Positions 1-8,677 of a stretch of 64,000 nucleotides of DNA are shown here, in pieces (position 1 is the stretch's first letter; the number at the start of each line of letters is the position of its first letter). The DNA lies in contig NZ_JADTQG010000009.1 in the NCBI RefSeq assembly GCF_016008875.1, positions 62,001 through 126,000 of the forward strand, read 5' to 3'. A model generated the notes under the pieces. The model did not search any database. It saw only the letters and a list, made by a program, of their open reading frames with translations, and was not told the DNA's origin. Origin of the DNA: Ectopseudomonas mendocina (GTDB lineage Bacteria > Pseudomonadota > Gammaproteobacteria > Pseudomonadales > Pseudomonadaceae). The translations under genes and the position numbers were made by a program.

Positions 1-2212
1 GGATCTTCGCCGCTTCGCGGACTTCGCGCAGGATGGTGCCGGAACCCAGCAGTTGCACGTGGTGCGCGGCTTCCTTCTTGTCTTCTTCGAGCAGGTACAT
101 GCCCTTGATGATGCCGTCTTCCACGCCTTCCGGCATGGCCGGCTGCTGGTACGACTCGTTCATCACGGTGATGTAGTAGAAGATGTCCTGCTGCTCTTCG
201 GCCATCTGGCGAATGCCTTCGCGGATGATCACGGCGAGCTCGTAGCCGTAGGTCGGGTCGTAGGTGCGGCAGTTGGGGATCGTCGCTGCCAGCATGTGGC
301 TATGACCGTCTTCGTGCTGCAGGCCTTCACCGTTGAGGGTGGTACGGCCGGCGGTACCGCCGATCAGGAAACCACGGGTGCGGCTGTCGCCAGCGGCCCA
401 GGCCAGGTCACCGATACGCTGGAAGCCGAACATCGAGTAGAAGATGTAGAACGGCAGCATCGGCTGGTTGTGGCAGGAGTACGAAGTACCGGCGGCGATG
501 AAGGAACTCATGGCGCCCGCTTCGTTGATGCCTTCCTCGAGGATCTGACCTTTCTTGTCCTCTTTGTAGAACATCACCTGGTCTTTATCGACCGGCTCGT
601 ACAGCTGGCCGACCGAAGAGTAGATGCCGAGCTGACGGAACATGCCTTCCATACCGAAGGTACGGGCTTCGTCTGGGATGATCGGAACGATGCGCTGGCC
701 GAGTTCCTTGTCCTTGACCAGCTGCGCGAGGATGCGCACGAAGGCCATGGTGGTGGAGATTTCGCGGTCGCCCGAGCCGTCGAGGATGGCCTTGAGGGTA
801 TCCAGCGGCGGGGTGGGGATGCTGAAGCTCTGCTGGCGACGCTGCGGTACGAAGCCACCCAGCGCGTTGCGGCGCTCGTGCAGGTACTTGTACTCCGGGC
901 TGCCCGGCTCCGGGCGCACGAACGGCAGGTTTTCCAGGTCCTCGTCCTTGACCGGGATGTCGAAGCGGTCGCGGAACTGACGCAGGCTGTCGACATCGAC
1001 CTTTTTGGTGTTGTGCGCGGTGTTCTTCGCTTCACCGGCGCCAGTGCCGTAGCCCTTGATGGTCTTGGCCAGGATCACGGTCGGCTGGCCGCTATGGTTC
1101 ACGGCCTGGTGGTAGGCCGCGTAGACCTTGTACGGGTCGTGGCCGCCACGGTTAAGCTTCCAGATCTCGTCGTCGGAGAGGTCCTTGACCATCTCCTTGA
1201 GCTCCGGGCTGTTGAAGAAGTTTTCGCGCACGTAGGCGCCGTCTTTGGCTTTGTAGTTCTGGTATTCACCGTCGACCACTTCGTCCATGCGACGCTGCAG
1301 GGCGCCGTCCTTGTCCTTGGCGAACAGCGGATCCCAGAAGCGACCCCAAACGACCTTGTTGACGTTCCACTGGGCACCGCGGAACACGCCTTCGAGTTCC
1401 TGGATGATCTTGCCGTTGCCGCGTACCGGGCCGTCGAGGCGCTGCAGGTTGCAGTTGATGACGAAGATCAGGTTGTCCAGCTTCTCGCGGCCAGCCAGGG
1501 AGATGGCGCCGAGGGATTCCGGCTCGTCGCACTCGCCGTCGCCCATGAAGCACCAGACTTTCTGCTTGCCGGCCGGAATGAAGCCGCGCGCTTCCAGGTA
1601 CTTCATGAAGCGCGCCTGGTAGATCGCCTGGATCGGGCCGAGGCCCATGGATACGGTCGGGAACTGCCAGAAATCCGGCATCAGCCACGGGTGCGGGTAG
1701 GACGACAGGCCCTTGCCGTCGACTTCGCGGCGGAAGTTCTTCATCTGGTCTTCGCTGAGGCGACCTTCCATGAAGGCGCGGGCGTAGACGCCAGGGCTCG
1801 CATGGCCCTGATAGAACACCAGGTCGCCGCCGTGTTCTTCGGTCGGGGCCTGGAAGAAGTAGTTGAAGCCGATGTCATACAGCGTCGCGGAGGAGGCGAA
1901 GCTGGAAATGTGGCCGCCCAGGTCCGGGTCGTCCAGGTTGGTGCGCATCACCATGGCCAGGGCGTTCCAGCGCACCAGCGAGCGGATGCGGCGTTCCATG
2001 AACAGGTCGCCGGGCATGCGAGCTTCATGGGTAACCGGGATGCTGTTGCGGTAGGGCGTGGTGATCGCGTAGGGCAGTTGCGCACCGCTACGGGTGGCCA
2101 GCTCGCCCAGACGGGTCATCAGGTAATGGGCACGGTCTTCACCCTCACGGTCGAGGACGGATTCAAGGGCGTCCAGCCATTCCTGGGTTTCGATCGGATC
2201 GAGGTCTTGCAT
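1..2212 (-). CDS. aceE: Pyruvate dehydrogenase E1 component, homodimeric (3' end outside window)
   Basis: Decarboxylates pyruvate with thiamine diphosphate and passes the acetyl group to the lipoyl domain of E2 in the cytosolic pyruvate dehydrogenase complex. Reverse-strand translation begins MQDLDPIETQEWLDALE and continues through sequences typical of the AceE type, for example GDGECDEPESLGAISLAG in the ThDP-binding half and EEGINEAGAMSSFIAAGTS in the transketolase-like half. About 737 residues are visible of a protein normally near 880; the end lies beyond base 1. The start ATG at 2212-2210 has a GGAG eight bases upstream. The gene is divergent from glnE, and the gap carries two identical palindromes that probably bind a GntR-type regulator. 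aceF would be expected next, outside the window. The long forward ORF across this region is its antisense shadow. Confidence 0.97.
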   Translation of the reverse strand, partial: MQDLDPIETQEWLDALESVLDREGEDRAHYLMTRLGELATRSGAQLPYAITTPYRNSIPVTHEARMPGDLFMERRIRSLVRWNALAMVMRTNLDDPDLGGHISSFASSATLYDIGFNYFFQAPTEEHGGDLVFYQGHASPGVYARAFMEGRLSEDQMKNFRREVDGKGLSSYPHPWLMPDFWQFPTVSMGLGPIQAIYQARFMKYLEARGFIPAGKQKVWCFMGDGECDEPESLGAISLAGREKLDNLIFVINCNLQRLDGPVRGNGKIIQELEGVFRGAQWNVNKVVWGRFWDPLFAKDKDGALQRRMDEVVDGEYQNYKAKDGAYVRENFFNSPELKEMVKDLSDDEIWKLNRGGHDPYKVYAAYHQAVNHSGQPTVILAKTIKGYGTGAGEAKNTAHNTKKVDVDSLRQFRDRFDIPVKDEDLENLPFVRPEPGSPEYKYLHERRNALGGFVPQRRQQSFSIPTPPLDTLKAILDGSGDREISTTMAFVRILAQLVKDKELGQRIVPIIPDEARTFGMEGMFRQLGIYSSVGQLYEPVDKDQVMFYKEDKKGQILEEGINEAGAMSSFIAAGTSYSCHNQPMLPFYIFYSMFGFQRIGDLAWAAGDSRTRGFLIGGTAGRTTLNGEGLQHEDGHSHMLAATIPNCRTYDPTYGYELAVIIREGIRQMAEEQQDIFYYITVMNESYQQPAMPEGVEDGIIKGMYLLEEDKKEAAHHVQLLGSGTILREVREAAKI

Positions 2213-2323
2213 GGCTTGCTCCAGGGCGGAAAGGCTTCCAGAATCGGAGGCCAGTTGAGTCTCGCCGGCTTTTTGGGCGGGCGAGTTGAAATTCTTGGAT
2301 TTACCGGGGGTAGGACCGGCCGT

Positions 2324-2340
2324 ATGTAGTTTTACTACAT
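2324..2340. promoter_or_regulatory. Palindromic operator 1, GntR/FadR-type (PdhR-like)
   Basis: ATGTAGT-TTT-ACTACAT is a perfect 7-bp inverted repeat around a 3-base centre. The core TAGT-NNN-ACTA fits the FadR-subfamily consensus TNGTNNNACNA, the class to which the pyruvate-responsive PdhR belongs. It lies about 110 bases upstream of the aceE start, downstream of the predicted aceE transcription start. The regulator is inferred, not shown. Confidence 0.6.
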
Positions 2341-2365
2341 TTCGACGGCGGATTCAGCCCTCTGG

Positions 2366-2393
2366 ATACAATTCTTTCGTAGTAAAACTACAA
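2366..2393 (-). promoter_or_regulatory. Predicted sigma-70 promoter of aceE
   Basis: On the reverse strand TTGTAG (2393-2388) is followed after 16 bases by TTGTAT (2371-2366). Both boxes are imperfect, but the overlap of the -35 element with operator 2 supports the assignment. Predicted from sequence only. Confidence 0.35.
2379..2391. promoter_or_regulatory. Palindromic operator 2, GntR/FadR-type (PdhR-like)
   Basis: GTAGT-AAA-ACTAC is the exact reverse complement of the 13-base core of operator 1, centred 53 bases away. It overlaps the -35 box and spacer of the predicted aceE promoter, a position expected for repression. Two copies around one promoter suggest cooperative binding or looping. 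Confidence 0.6.
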
Positions 2394-2484
2394 TCCGCGG
2401 CACCGCCGGCCGCACGTGCCCCGCAGGAACGGGGCTCCGGGCATTTGCGCCATGCGTCCGGCAGTCCGCCAAAAAGGATAGACC

Positions 2485-5427
2485 ATGAGCCTGCCGTCGC
2501 TGGTCGAGTTGCCCCCTTCCCTGATCCCCCTGGCCGAGCGAGCCGAACACTCACTACAAGCAGCGTTGGTCGAGCATGAGGGGCTGGCCGAAAGCATTGC
2601 CGTCTGGCCGCAGGCACGACGCGATGCCTGGCGGCAGGTGACGGCCCTGAGCGATTTCGTTGCTGAGCAGGCTCAGCGTGACCCGCAGATGTTCGTCGCG
2701 CTGGCCGAGTCAGGCGAGCTGGAGCGCAGCCTGGCGCCAGGCGAACTGCGTCAGCAGCTGGAGGCGCAATTGGCCGAATGTGGCGACGAAGACGCGCTGG
2801 GCCGTTGTCTGCGGCGTTTCCGCAACCGGCAGCAGTTGCGAATCATTTGGCGCGACTTCAGTCGCCAGGCAGCGCTGGCGGAAACCTGCCGCGATCTCTC
2901 CGATCTCGCTGATGCCTGTATCGATTTGGCCTATCACTGGTTGTACCCGCGCCACTGTGCGCAGTTCGGCACGCCGGTCGGGCGACGCACTGGCCAGGCG
3001 CAGCACATGGTCATTCTCGGCATGGGCAAGCTGGGCGCGCATGAGCTCAATCTGTCTTCGGATATAGACCTGATCTTCGGCTATCCCGAGGGCGGCGAGA
3101 CCGAAGGCGTCAAGCGCCCGCTGGACAATCAGGAGTTCTTCATTCGCCTCGGGCAGAAGCTGATCAAAGCGCTGGATGCGATCACCGTGGATGGGTTCGT
3201 GTTCCGCACCGACATGCGTTTGCGCCCCTATGGCTCCAGCGGTGCGCTGGTGTTCAGCTTCAATGCGCTGGAGCAGTACTACCAGGATCAGGGGCGCGAC
3301 TGGGAGCGCTACGCGATGATCAAAGCGCGCGTGGTGGGCGGCGACCAGGAGGCCGGCGCCGAGCTGCTGGAAATGCTGCGGCCCTTCGTCTATCGCCGCT
3401 ATCTGGATTTCTCGGCCATCGAGGCGCTGCGCGCGATGAAGCTGCTGATCCAGCAGGAAGTGCGGCGCAAAGGCATGAGCGAGAACATCAAGCTCGGTGC
3501 CGGTGGCATTCGCGAGATCGAGTTCATCGCCCAGGCGTTTCAGCTGATCCACGGCGGGCGCGATCTCAGCCTGCAGCAGCGGCCGCTGCTCAAGGTGCTG
3601 GCGACCCTGGAGGGGCAGGGCTACCTGCCGCCGGCGGTGGTCGCGGAGATGAAGGAAGGTTACGAGTTCCTGCGTTACGCCGAGCATGCCCTGCAGGGCA
3701 TCGGCGATAGGCAGACGCAGATGCTGCCGGCCGATCCGCAGGATCAGGCGCGAGTGGCGGCGATCATGGGCTTTACCGACTGGGCGAGCTTCCATGAGCG
3801 CCTGATGCATTGGCGTGGTCGCATCGAATGGCATTTTCAGCAGGTGATCGCCGATCCTGACGAGGACGAAGCGCAAGCTGGTGATACCACTGTTGGCGCC
3901 GAATGGTTGCCTTTGTGGCAAGGTGCACTGGACGAGGAGGCCGCCGCGCTGCAGTTGCAGGAGGCGGGCTTCGCCGATGCTGTCACGGCCAGTCGGCGTC
4001 TCGCCGATCTGCGCAACGGTCCGCAGGTTCGTGCCATGCAGCGTCTGGGGCGAGAGCGACTGGACGCCTTCATTCCGCGTCTGCTGGCGCAGACGGTGGA
4101 GCACGATGCGCCGGACCTGGTGCTCGAGCGGGTGCTGCCGCTGGTGGAGAAGGTGGCGCGGCGCTCGGCTTATCTGGTGCTTCTGAGCGAAAATCCGGGG
4201 GCGTTGGAACGATTGATCACGCTCTGCGCAGCCAGCCCCTGGATCGCCGAGCAGATTGCCCGCTATCCGCTGTTGCTCGATGAGCTACTCAACGAGGGGC
4301 GCCTTTATTCGCCGCCGCTGGCGCCGGAGCTGGCGGCCGAGTTGCGCGAGCGGCTGGTGCGCATCCCCGAGGAGGACCTGGAGCAGCAGATGGAGGCGCT
4401 GCGTCATTTCAAGCTGGCGCACAGCCTGCGCGTGGCCGCCTCGGAGATCGCCGGCACGCTGCCCTTGATGAAGGTGTCGGATTACCTGACCTGGCTGGCC
4501 GAGGCGATTCTCGATCAGGTGCTGGCGCTGGCCTGGCAGCATACAGTGCAGCGCCATGGTCGGCCTTTCCGTGCAGACGGCACGCCGTGCGACCCGGACT
4601 TCATCATCGTCGGCTACGGCAAGGTTGGCGGCCTTGAGTTCGGCCACGGCTCGGATCTGGACCTGGTGTTCATCCATGACGGCGATCCGCAGGCCGAGAC
4701 CGATGGTGCCAAACCCATCGACGGTGCGCAGTTCTTCACCCGCCTGGGTCAGCGCATCATCCATCTGCTGACCACCCAGACCACTTCCGGCGCCTTGTAC
4801 GAGGTGGATATGCGCCTGCGACCATCGGGCGCAGCCGGGCTGCTGGTCAGCTCGCTTGGCGCCTTCCAGCGCTATCAGGAGAGCGAGGCCTGGACCTGGG
4901 AGCATCAGGCGCTGGTGCGCGCGCGGGTGCTGGTGGGATGCTCGCGTCTGGCTGGCGAGTTCGCCCGGGTGCGCGCCGAAGTGCTCGGGCGCCAGCGCGA
5001 TGTCGAGGCGCTGCGCGTCGAGGTCAGCGAGATGCGCGCGAAGATGCGCGACAACCTTGGCAACAAGAAAACCTCGGCCGGAACGGCGCCGAGTGCCTTC
5101 GAAGCCTCGTCCTCCTTCGATCTGAAGCAGGACGCCGGTGGTATCGTCGATATCGAATTTATGGTGCAATACGCGGCCCTGGCCTGGTCGTGGCAACACC
5201 CGCAGCTACTCGAGTTCACCGATAACATCCGCATTCTGGAAGGTCTGGAACGGGTCGGTCTGATGAGCGCTGAGGACGCCGCGTTGCTGCGTGAGGTCTA
5301 CAAGAATTACCGCTCGGCGGCTCATCGCCAGGCGCTGCAGAAGCAGCCTGGAATGGTGCCCGGGGATCAGTTCCAGGATGAGCGACGCGCTGTGATGCGC
5401 TTGTGGCGCGAACTGGGACTGAGTTGA
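2485..5427 (+). CDS. glnE: Bifunctional glutamine synthetase adenylyltransferase/adenylyl-removing enzyme
   Basis: Adds AMP to, and removes it from, glutamine synthetase in response to glutamine and PII, and so sets nitrogen assimilation activity. The 980 residues match the usual length of GlnE. Two nucleotidyltransferase domains are visible: the N-terminal adenylyl-removase half with SSDIDLIFG (D193, D195) and the C-terminal transferase half with GSDLDLVFIHD (D724, D726), each followed by a helical regulatory region. Start ATG at 2485 follows AAGGATA. It is divergent from aceE; ilvE follows 64 bases later behind a small hairpin, so cotranscription with ilvE is possible. Confidence 0.97.
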   Translation: MSLPSLVELPPSLIPLAERAEHSLQAALVEHEGLAESIAVWPQARRDAWRQVTALSDFVAEQAQRDPQMFVALAESGELERSLAPGELRQQLEAQLAECGDEDALGRCLRRFRNRQQLRIIWRDFSRQAALAETCRDLSDLADACIDLAYHWLYPRHCAQFGTPVGRRTGQAQHMVILGMGKLGAHELNLSSDIDLIFGYPEGGETEGVKRPLDNQEFFIRLGQKLIKALDAITVDGFVFRTDMRLRPYGSSGALVFSFNALEQYYQDQGRDWERYAMIKARVVGGDQEAGAELLEMLRPFVYRRYLDFSAIEALRAMKLLIQQEVRRKGMSENIKLGAGGIREIEFIAQAFQLIHGGRDLSLQQRPLLKVLATLEGQGYLPPAVVAEMKEGYEFLRYAEHALQGIGDRQTQMLPADPQDQARVAAIMGFTDWASFHERLMHWRGRIEWHFQQVIADPDEDEAQAGDTTVGAEWLPLWQGALDEEAAALQLQEAGFADAVTASRRLADLRNGPQVRAMQRLGRERLDAFIPRLLAQTVEHDAPDLVLERVLPLVEKVARRSAYLVLLSENPGALERLITLCAASPWIAEQIARYPLLLDELLNEGRLYSPPLAPELAAELRERLVRIPEEDLEQQMEALRHFKLAHSLRVAASEIAGTLPLMKVSDYLTWLAEAILDQVLALAWQHTVQRHGRPFRADGTPCDPDFIIVGYGKVGGLEFGHGSDLDLVFIHDGDPQAETDGAKPIDGAQFFTRLGQRIIHLLTTQTTSGALYEVDMRLRPSGAAGLLVSSLGAFQRYQESEAWTWEHQALVRARVLVGCSRLAGEFARVRAEVLGRQRDVEALRVEVSEMRAKMRDNLGNKKTSAGTAPSAFEASSSFDLKQDAGGIVDIEFMVQYAALAWSWQHPQLLEFTDNIRILEGLERVGLMSAEDAALLREVYKNYRSAAHRQALQKQPGMVPGDQFQDERRAVMRLWRELGLS

Positions 5428-5432
5428 ATGAC

Positions 5433-5446
5433 GGGGCTGCGGCCCC
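5433..5446 (+). terminator. Small GC hairpin after glnE, possible weak terminator
   Basis: GGGGC-TGCG-GCCCC forms a perfect 5-bp stem, followed by ATCTTATTT, which is only partly U-rich. It may attenuate read-through from glnE to ilvE. Confidence 0.35.
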
Positions 5447-5491
5447 ATCTTATTTGTGCGAACCGTGAAGCGAATTTGAGGAGCAGGCAAG

Positions 5492-6415
5492 ATGTCGATG
5501 TCCGACCGTGATGGCGTGATCTGGTACGACGGCAAACTGGTGCCGTGGCGCGAAGCCAACACCCATGTGCTGACCCACACCCTGCACTACGGCATGGGCG
5601 TGTTCGAGGGTGTGCGTGCCTACAATACCCCGGACGGCACCGCGATCTTCCGCCTGCAGGCGCACACCGACCGCCTGTTCGACTCCGCGCACATCTTCAA
5701 CATGCAGATTCCTTTCTCCAAGGAAGAGATCAACGAAGCCCAGCGCGCCGCCGTACGCGAGAACGGTCTGGAAAGCGCCTACCTGCGCCCGATGGTGTTC
5801 TTCGGTAGCGAAGGCATGGGCCTGCGCGCCGCCGGCTTGAAGGTGCACGTGATCGTCGCTGCCTGGCACTGGGGCGCCTACATGGGCGAAGAGGCGCTGG
5901 AAGCCGGCATCAAGGTGCGCACCAGTTCCTACACCCGCCACCACGTCAACATCGCCATGACCCGCGCCAAGGCCAACGGCAACTACATCAACTCGATGCT
6001 GGCCCTGCAGGAAGCCATCTCCGGCGGCGCCGACGAGGCCATGCTGCTGGACCCGGAAGGCTATGTGGCTGAGGGTTCGGGCGAGAACATCTTCCTGGTC
6101 AAGGACGGCGTCGTGTACACCCCGGAAGTGACCTCCTGCCTCAACGGCATCACCCGCAGCACCATCCTGACCCTGGCCGAAGAGCACGGCATCAAGGTGG
6201 TCGAGAAGCGCATCACCCGTGACGAGGTGTACATCGCTGACGAGGCGTTCTTCACCGGCACCGCCGCCGAAGTCACGCCGATCCGCGAAGTCGATGGCCG
6301 CAAGATCGGCGCCGGCCGCCGTGGCCCGGTGACCGAGAAGCTGCAGAAGGCCTACTTCGACCTGGTCACCGGCAAGACCAGCGGCCACGCCGAATGGCGT
6401 ACGCTGGTCAAGTAA
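5492..6415 (+). CDS. ilvE: Branched-chain amino acid aminotransferase
   Basis: Transfers the amino group between glutamate and the 2-oxo acids of leucine, isoleucine and valine using pyridoxal phosphate. The 307-residue fold-type IV aminotransferase shows TLHYGMGVFEGVRAY near the N-terminus, the Schiff-base lysine K160 in RAKANGNYINSM, and the GSGENIFLVKDG and TSCLNGITRSTIL phosphate-binding segments. A GAGGAG ribosome site lies just upstream of ATG 5492. The reading frame is intact and full length. It sits between glnE and the LPS operon, as in other pseudomonads. Confidence 0.96.
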   Translation: MSMSDRDGVIWYDGKLVPWREANTHVLTHTLHYGMGVFEGVRAYNTPDGTAIFRLQAHTDRLFDSAHIFNMQIPFSKEEINEAQRAAVRENGLESAYLRPMVFFGSEGMGLRAAGLKVHVIVAAWHWGAYMGEEALEAGIKVRTSSYTRHHVNIAMTRAKANGNYINSMLALQEAISGGADEAMLLDPEGYVAEGSGENIFLVKDGVVYTPEVTSCLNGITRSTILTLAEEHGIKVVEKRITRDEVYIADEAFFTGTAAEVTPIREVDGRKIGAGRRGPVTEKLQKAYFDLVTGKTSGHAEWRTLVK

Positions 6416-6489
6416 GCGATTCCTCGAAGGCTCGACGGGGAGGCCTCAAGAGTCTGCCGGCAATCTTGCGAGCTAGAGTCAGGCTAGGC

Positions 6490-6547
6490 GCAACAGGGGC
6501 GAGGGCGTGAGTTTACTGCGGTAAATGAACGCCCGAGGCCCTTTTGC
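6490..6547. repeat. Long imperfect inverted repeat in the ilvE-waaF gap
   Basis: The 203-base gap (6416-6618) holds nested complementary arms: GCAACAGGG with CCCTTTTGC (outer), GGGCGT (6503) with ACGCCC (6529), and TTTAC (6512) with GTAAA (6521) around TGCG. Together they could fold into one hairpin of about 58 bases with internal loops. No clear U-tract follows. It may be a dispersed intergenic element or a leader structure of the LPS operon. Confidence 0.5.
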
Positions 6548-6618
6548 AACGACGTTTGACCGACGCGCAGCGGATTGCAGGTGGGCTCTGAGCCTCCCCG
6601 GTTGTTTTTGGATAAGGC

Positions 6619-7662
6619 ATGAAAATACTGATCATCGGCCCTAGCTGGGTGGGCGACATGGTGATGGCGCAGACACTGTTCCAGTGCCTGAAACAGCGCC
6701 ATCCCGAGTGCGAGATCGACGTGCTGGCGCCGGACTGGAGCCGGCCGATCCTTGAGCGCATGCCCGAGGTGCGCGCCGCGCTGAGCCTGCCGCTCGGCCA
6801 TGGCGTTCTCGATCTGGCCACGCGCCGGCGTATCGGCAAGTCGCTGGCCGGTCAGTACGATCAGGCCATCCTGCTGCCCAACTCGCTGAAGTCCGCGCTG
6901 GTGCCCTGGTTCGCCGGTATTCCCAAGCGCACCGGCTGGAAGGGCGAGATGCGCTACGGCCTGCTCAACGACATCCGCACGTTGGACAAAGAACGCTACC
7001 CGCTGATGATCGAACGCTTCATGGCGCTTGCCTATGAGCCCGGTGCTCTGTTGCCGCAGCCTTATCCACAGCCGCGTTTGCAGATCGATGAGTCCAGCCG
7101 TGCGGCTGCCTTGGCCAAGTTCGGCCTGCAGCTGGATCGTCCGGTGCTCGCGTTGTGCTCTGGCGCGGAGTTCGGCGAGGCCAAACGCTGGCCGGCCGAG
7201 CACTATGCCAAGGTCGCCGAGATCAAGATTCGCGAGGGTTGGCAGGTCTGGCTGTTCGGCTCGAAGAACGACCATGCCGGCGGTGAAGACATTCGCATGC
7301 GCCTGATTCCGGGCCTGCGCGAGGAAGTCAGCAACCTGTCCGGGCAGACCAGTCTGGCCGAGGCCATCGACCTGATGTCGGCGGCCACCGCCGTTGTTTC
7401 CAACGACTCCGGGCTGATGCACGTGGCGGCGGCGCTGAATCGACCGCTGGTAGCGGTCTACGGCTCCACTTCGCCGGGCTTCACCCCGCCGCTGGCCGAC
7501 CGCGTCGAGATTGTTCGCCTGGGTCTGGAGTGCAGCCCCTGTTTCGAGCGCACCTGCCGTTTTGGTCACTACAACTGTCTGCGCGAGCTCAAGCCGCGCC
7601 CGGTGATCGAAGCGCTGGATCGGCTGGTCGGCGAGACCTTGACCCTGGTCGAGGGCGACTGA
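6619..7662 (+). CDS. waaF: ADP-heptose:LPS heptosyltransferase II
   Basis: Adds the second L-glycero-D-manno-heptose to the LPS inner core at the cytoplasmic face of the inner membrane. The 347-residue GT9 protein starts MKILIIGPSWVGDMVMAQTL, the classic WaaF N-terminus, and has the C-terminal donor-site segment VSNDSGLMHVAAALNRPLVAVYG. The segment ECSPCFERTCRFGHYNCL is also typical of WaaF. The start ATG 6619 has only a weak GATAAGG upstream. waaC starts two bases after the stop codon, so the two are cotranscribed and probably translationally coupled. Confidence 0.96.
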   Translation: MKILIIGPSWVGDMVMAQTLFQCLKQRHPECEIDVLAPDWSRPILERMPEVRAALSLPLGHGVLDLATRRRIGKSLAGQYDQAILLPNSLKSALVPWFAGIPKRTGWKGEMRYGLLNDIRTLDKERYPLMIERFMALAYEPGALLPQPYPQPRLQIDESSRAAALAKFGLQLDRPVLALCSGAEFGEAKRWPAEHYAKVAEIKIREGWQVWLFGSKNDHAGGEDIRMRLIPGLREEVSNLSGQTSLAEAIDLMSAATAVVSNDSGLMHVAAALNRPLVAVYGSTSPGFTPPLADRVEIVRLGLECSPCFERTCRFGHYNCLRELKPRPVIEALDRLVGETLTLVEGD

Positions 7663-7663
7663 T

Positions 7664-8668
7664 TTGCGGGTGCTGATCATCAAGACCTCGTCGCTCGGTG
7701 ACGTGGTGCATACCCTGCCGGCACTGACCGATGCCGCGCGTGCCATTCCCGGCATCCGCTTCGACTGGGTGGTGGAAGAAGGCTTCGCCGAGATTCCCGC
7801 CTGGCATCCGGCGGTGTCCCAGGTGATTCCGGTGGCCATCCGCCGCTGGCGCAAGCACCCCCTGCGCACCTGGCGCAGTGGTGAGTGGGCGCGCTTCAAG
7901 CAGCGTCTGCGCGAAACCCGCTACGATCTGGTAATCGATGCCCAGGGCCTGCTCAAGAGTGCCTGGCTGACGCGTTACGTTTCGGCTCCGGTGGCCGGGT
8001 TGGACCGTGATTCGGCCCGTGAGTCGCTGGCCAGCCGCTTCTACGATCGTCGCTATGCGGTGCCCAGGGATCAGCACGCCCTGGAGCGCGTGCGTCAGCT
8101 GTTCGCCAAGGCGCTGGGATATACGCTGCCGTCCGGTAGCGGTGACTACGGACTGAACCGTGCGGCGATGATGGACGCTACCGCGCAGCCCTATCTGGTG
8201 TTCCTGCATGGCACCACCTGGGCCAGCAAGCACTGGCCGGAATCCGACTGGCGTGCGCTGGCCGAGCGCATGGACGAGCTGGGCTGGGCCGTGCGCCTGC
8301 CTTGGGGCAATGAGACGGAGAAGGCGCGCGCCGAGCGCATCGCTGCCGGCCTGACGCATGCCGCCGTGCTGCCGAAGCTGAACCTGGCCGGTGTGGCCAA
8401 GGTGATTGCCGGTGCCAGCGCCTGCGTCTCCGTCGACACCGGGCTCGGCCACTTGGCCGCGGCGCTGGATGTACCGAACATTTCCCTCTACGGCCCGACC
8501 CTGCCCGGCAAGGTGGGCGCCTACGGCCGTAGCCAGATTCATCTGTGTGCCAGCGGCCCGGGCGCCGGCAGCGGTGACCGTGACAAGCCCTGCTTCGATG
8601 GCCTCGGCGCCGAGCGCGTCGGTCTGGAACTGGAGGCGCTGTTGCTTGCGCCTCCCGGCACCCTTTAA
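7664..8668 (+). CDS. waaC: ADP-heptose:LPS heptosyltransferase I
   Basis: Adds the first heptose to Kdo2-lipid A. The 334-residue GT9 enzyme begins (L/M)RVLIIKTSSLGDVVHTLPA and has the donor-site motif SVDTGLGHLAAALDVPNISLYG. The start is an uncommon TTG at 7664, with GAGGGCGA in the end of waaF as ribosome site; this start gives the expected WaaC N-terminus and no ATG or GTG lies nearby in frame. An AAGGAG overlapping its TAA stop serves waaG next. Confidence 0.96.
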   Translation: MRVLIIKTSSLGDVVHTLPALTDAARAIPGIRFDWVVEEGFAEIPAWHPAVSQVIPVAIRRWRKHPLRTWRSGEWARFKQRLRETRYDLVIDAQGLLKSAWLTRYVSAPVAGLDRDSARESLASRFYDRRYAVPRDQHALERVRQLFAKALGYTLPSGSGDYGLNRAAMMDATAQPYLVFLHGTTWASKHWPESDWRALAERMDELGWAVRLPWGNETEKARAERIAAGLTHAAVLPKLNLAGVAKVIAGASACVSVDTGLGHLAAALDVPNISLYGPTLPGKVGAYGRSQIHLCASGPGAGSGDRDKPCFDGLGAERVGLELEALLLAPPGTL

Positions 8669-8677
8669 GGAGCGGCT

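Noticed and set aside
53..2329. Long forward ORF of 758 codons
   Set aside because: It lies wholly antisense to aceE, which translates to a clear pyruvate dehydrogenase E1; the forward product has no recognisable motif and is a high-GC shadow.
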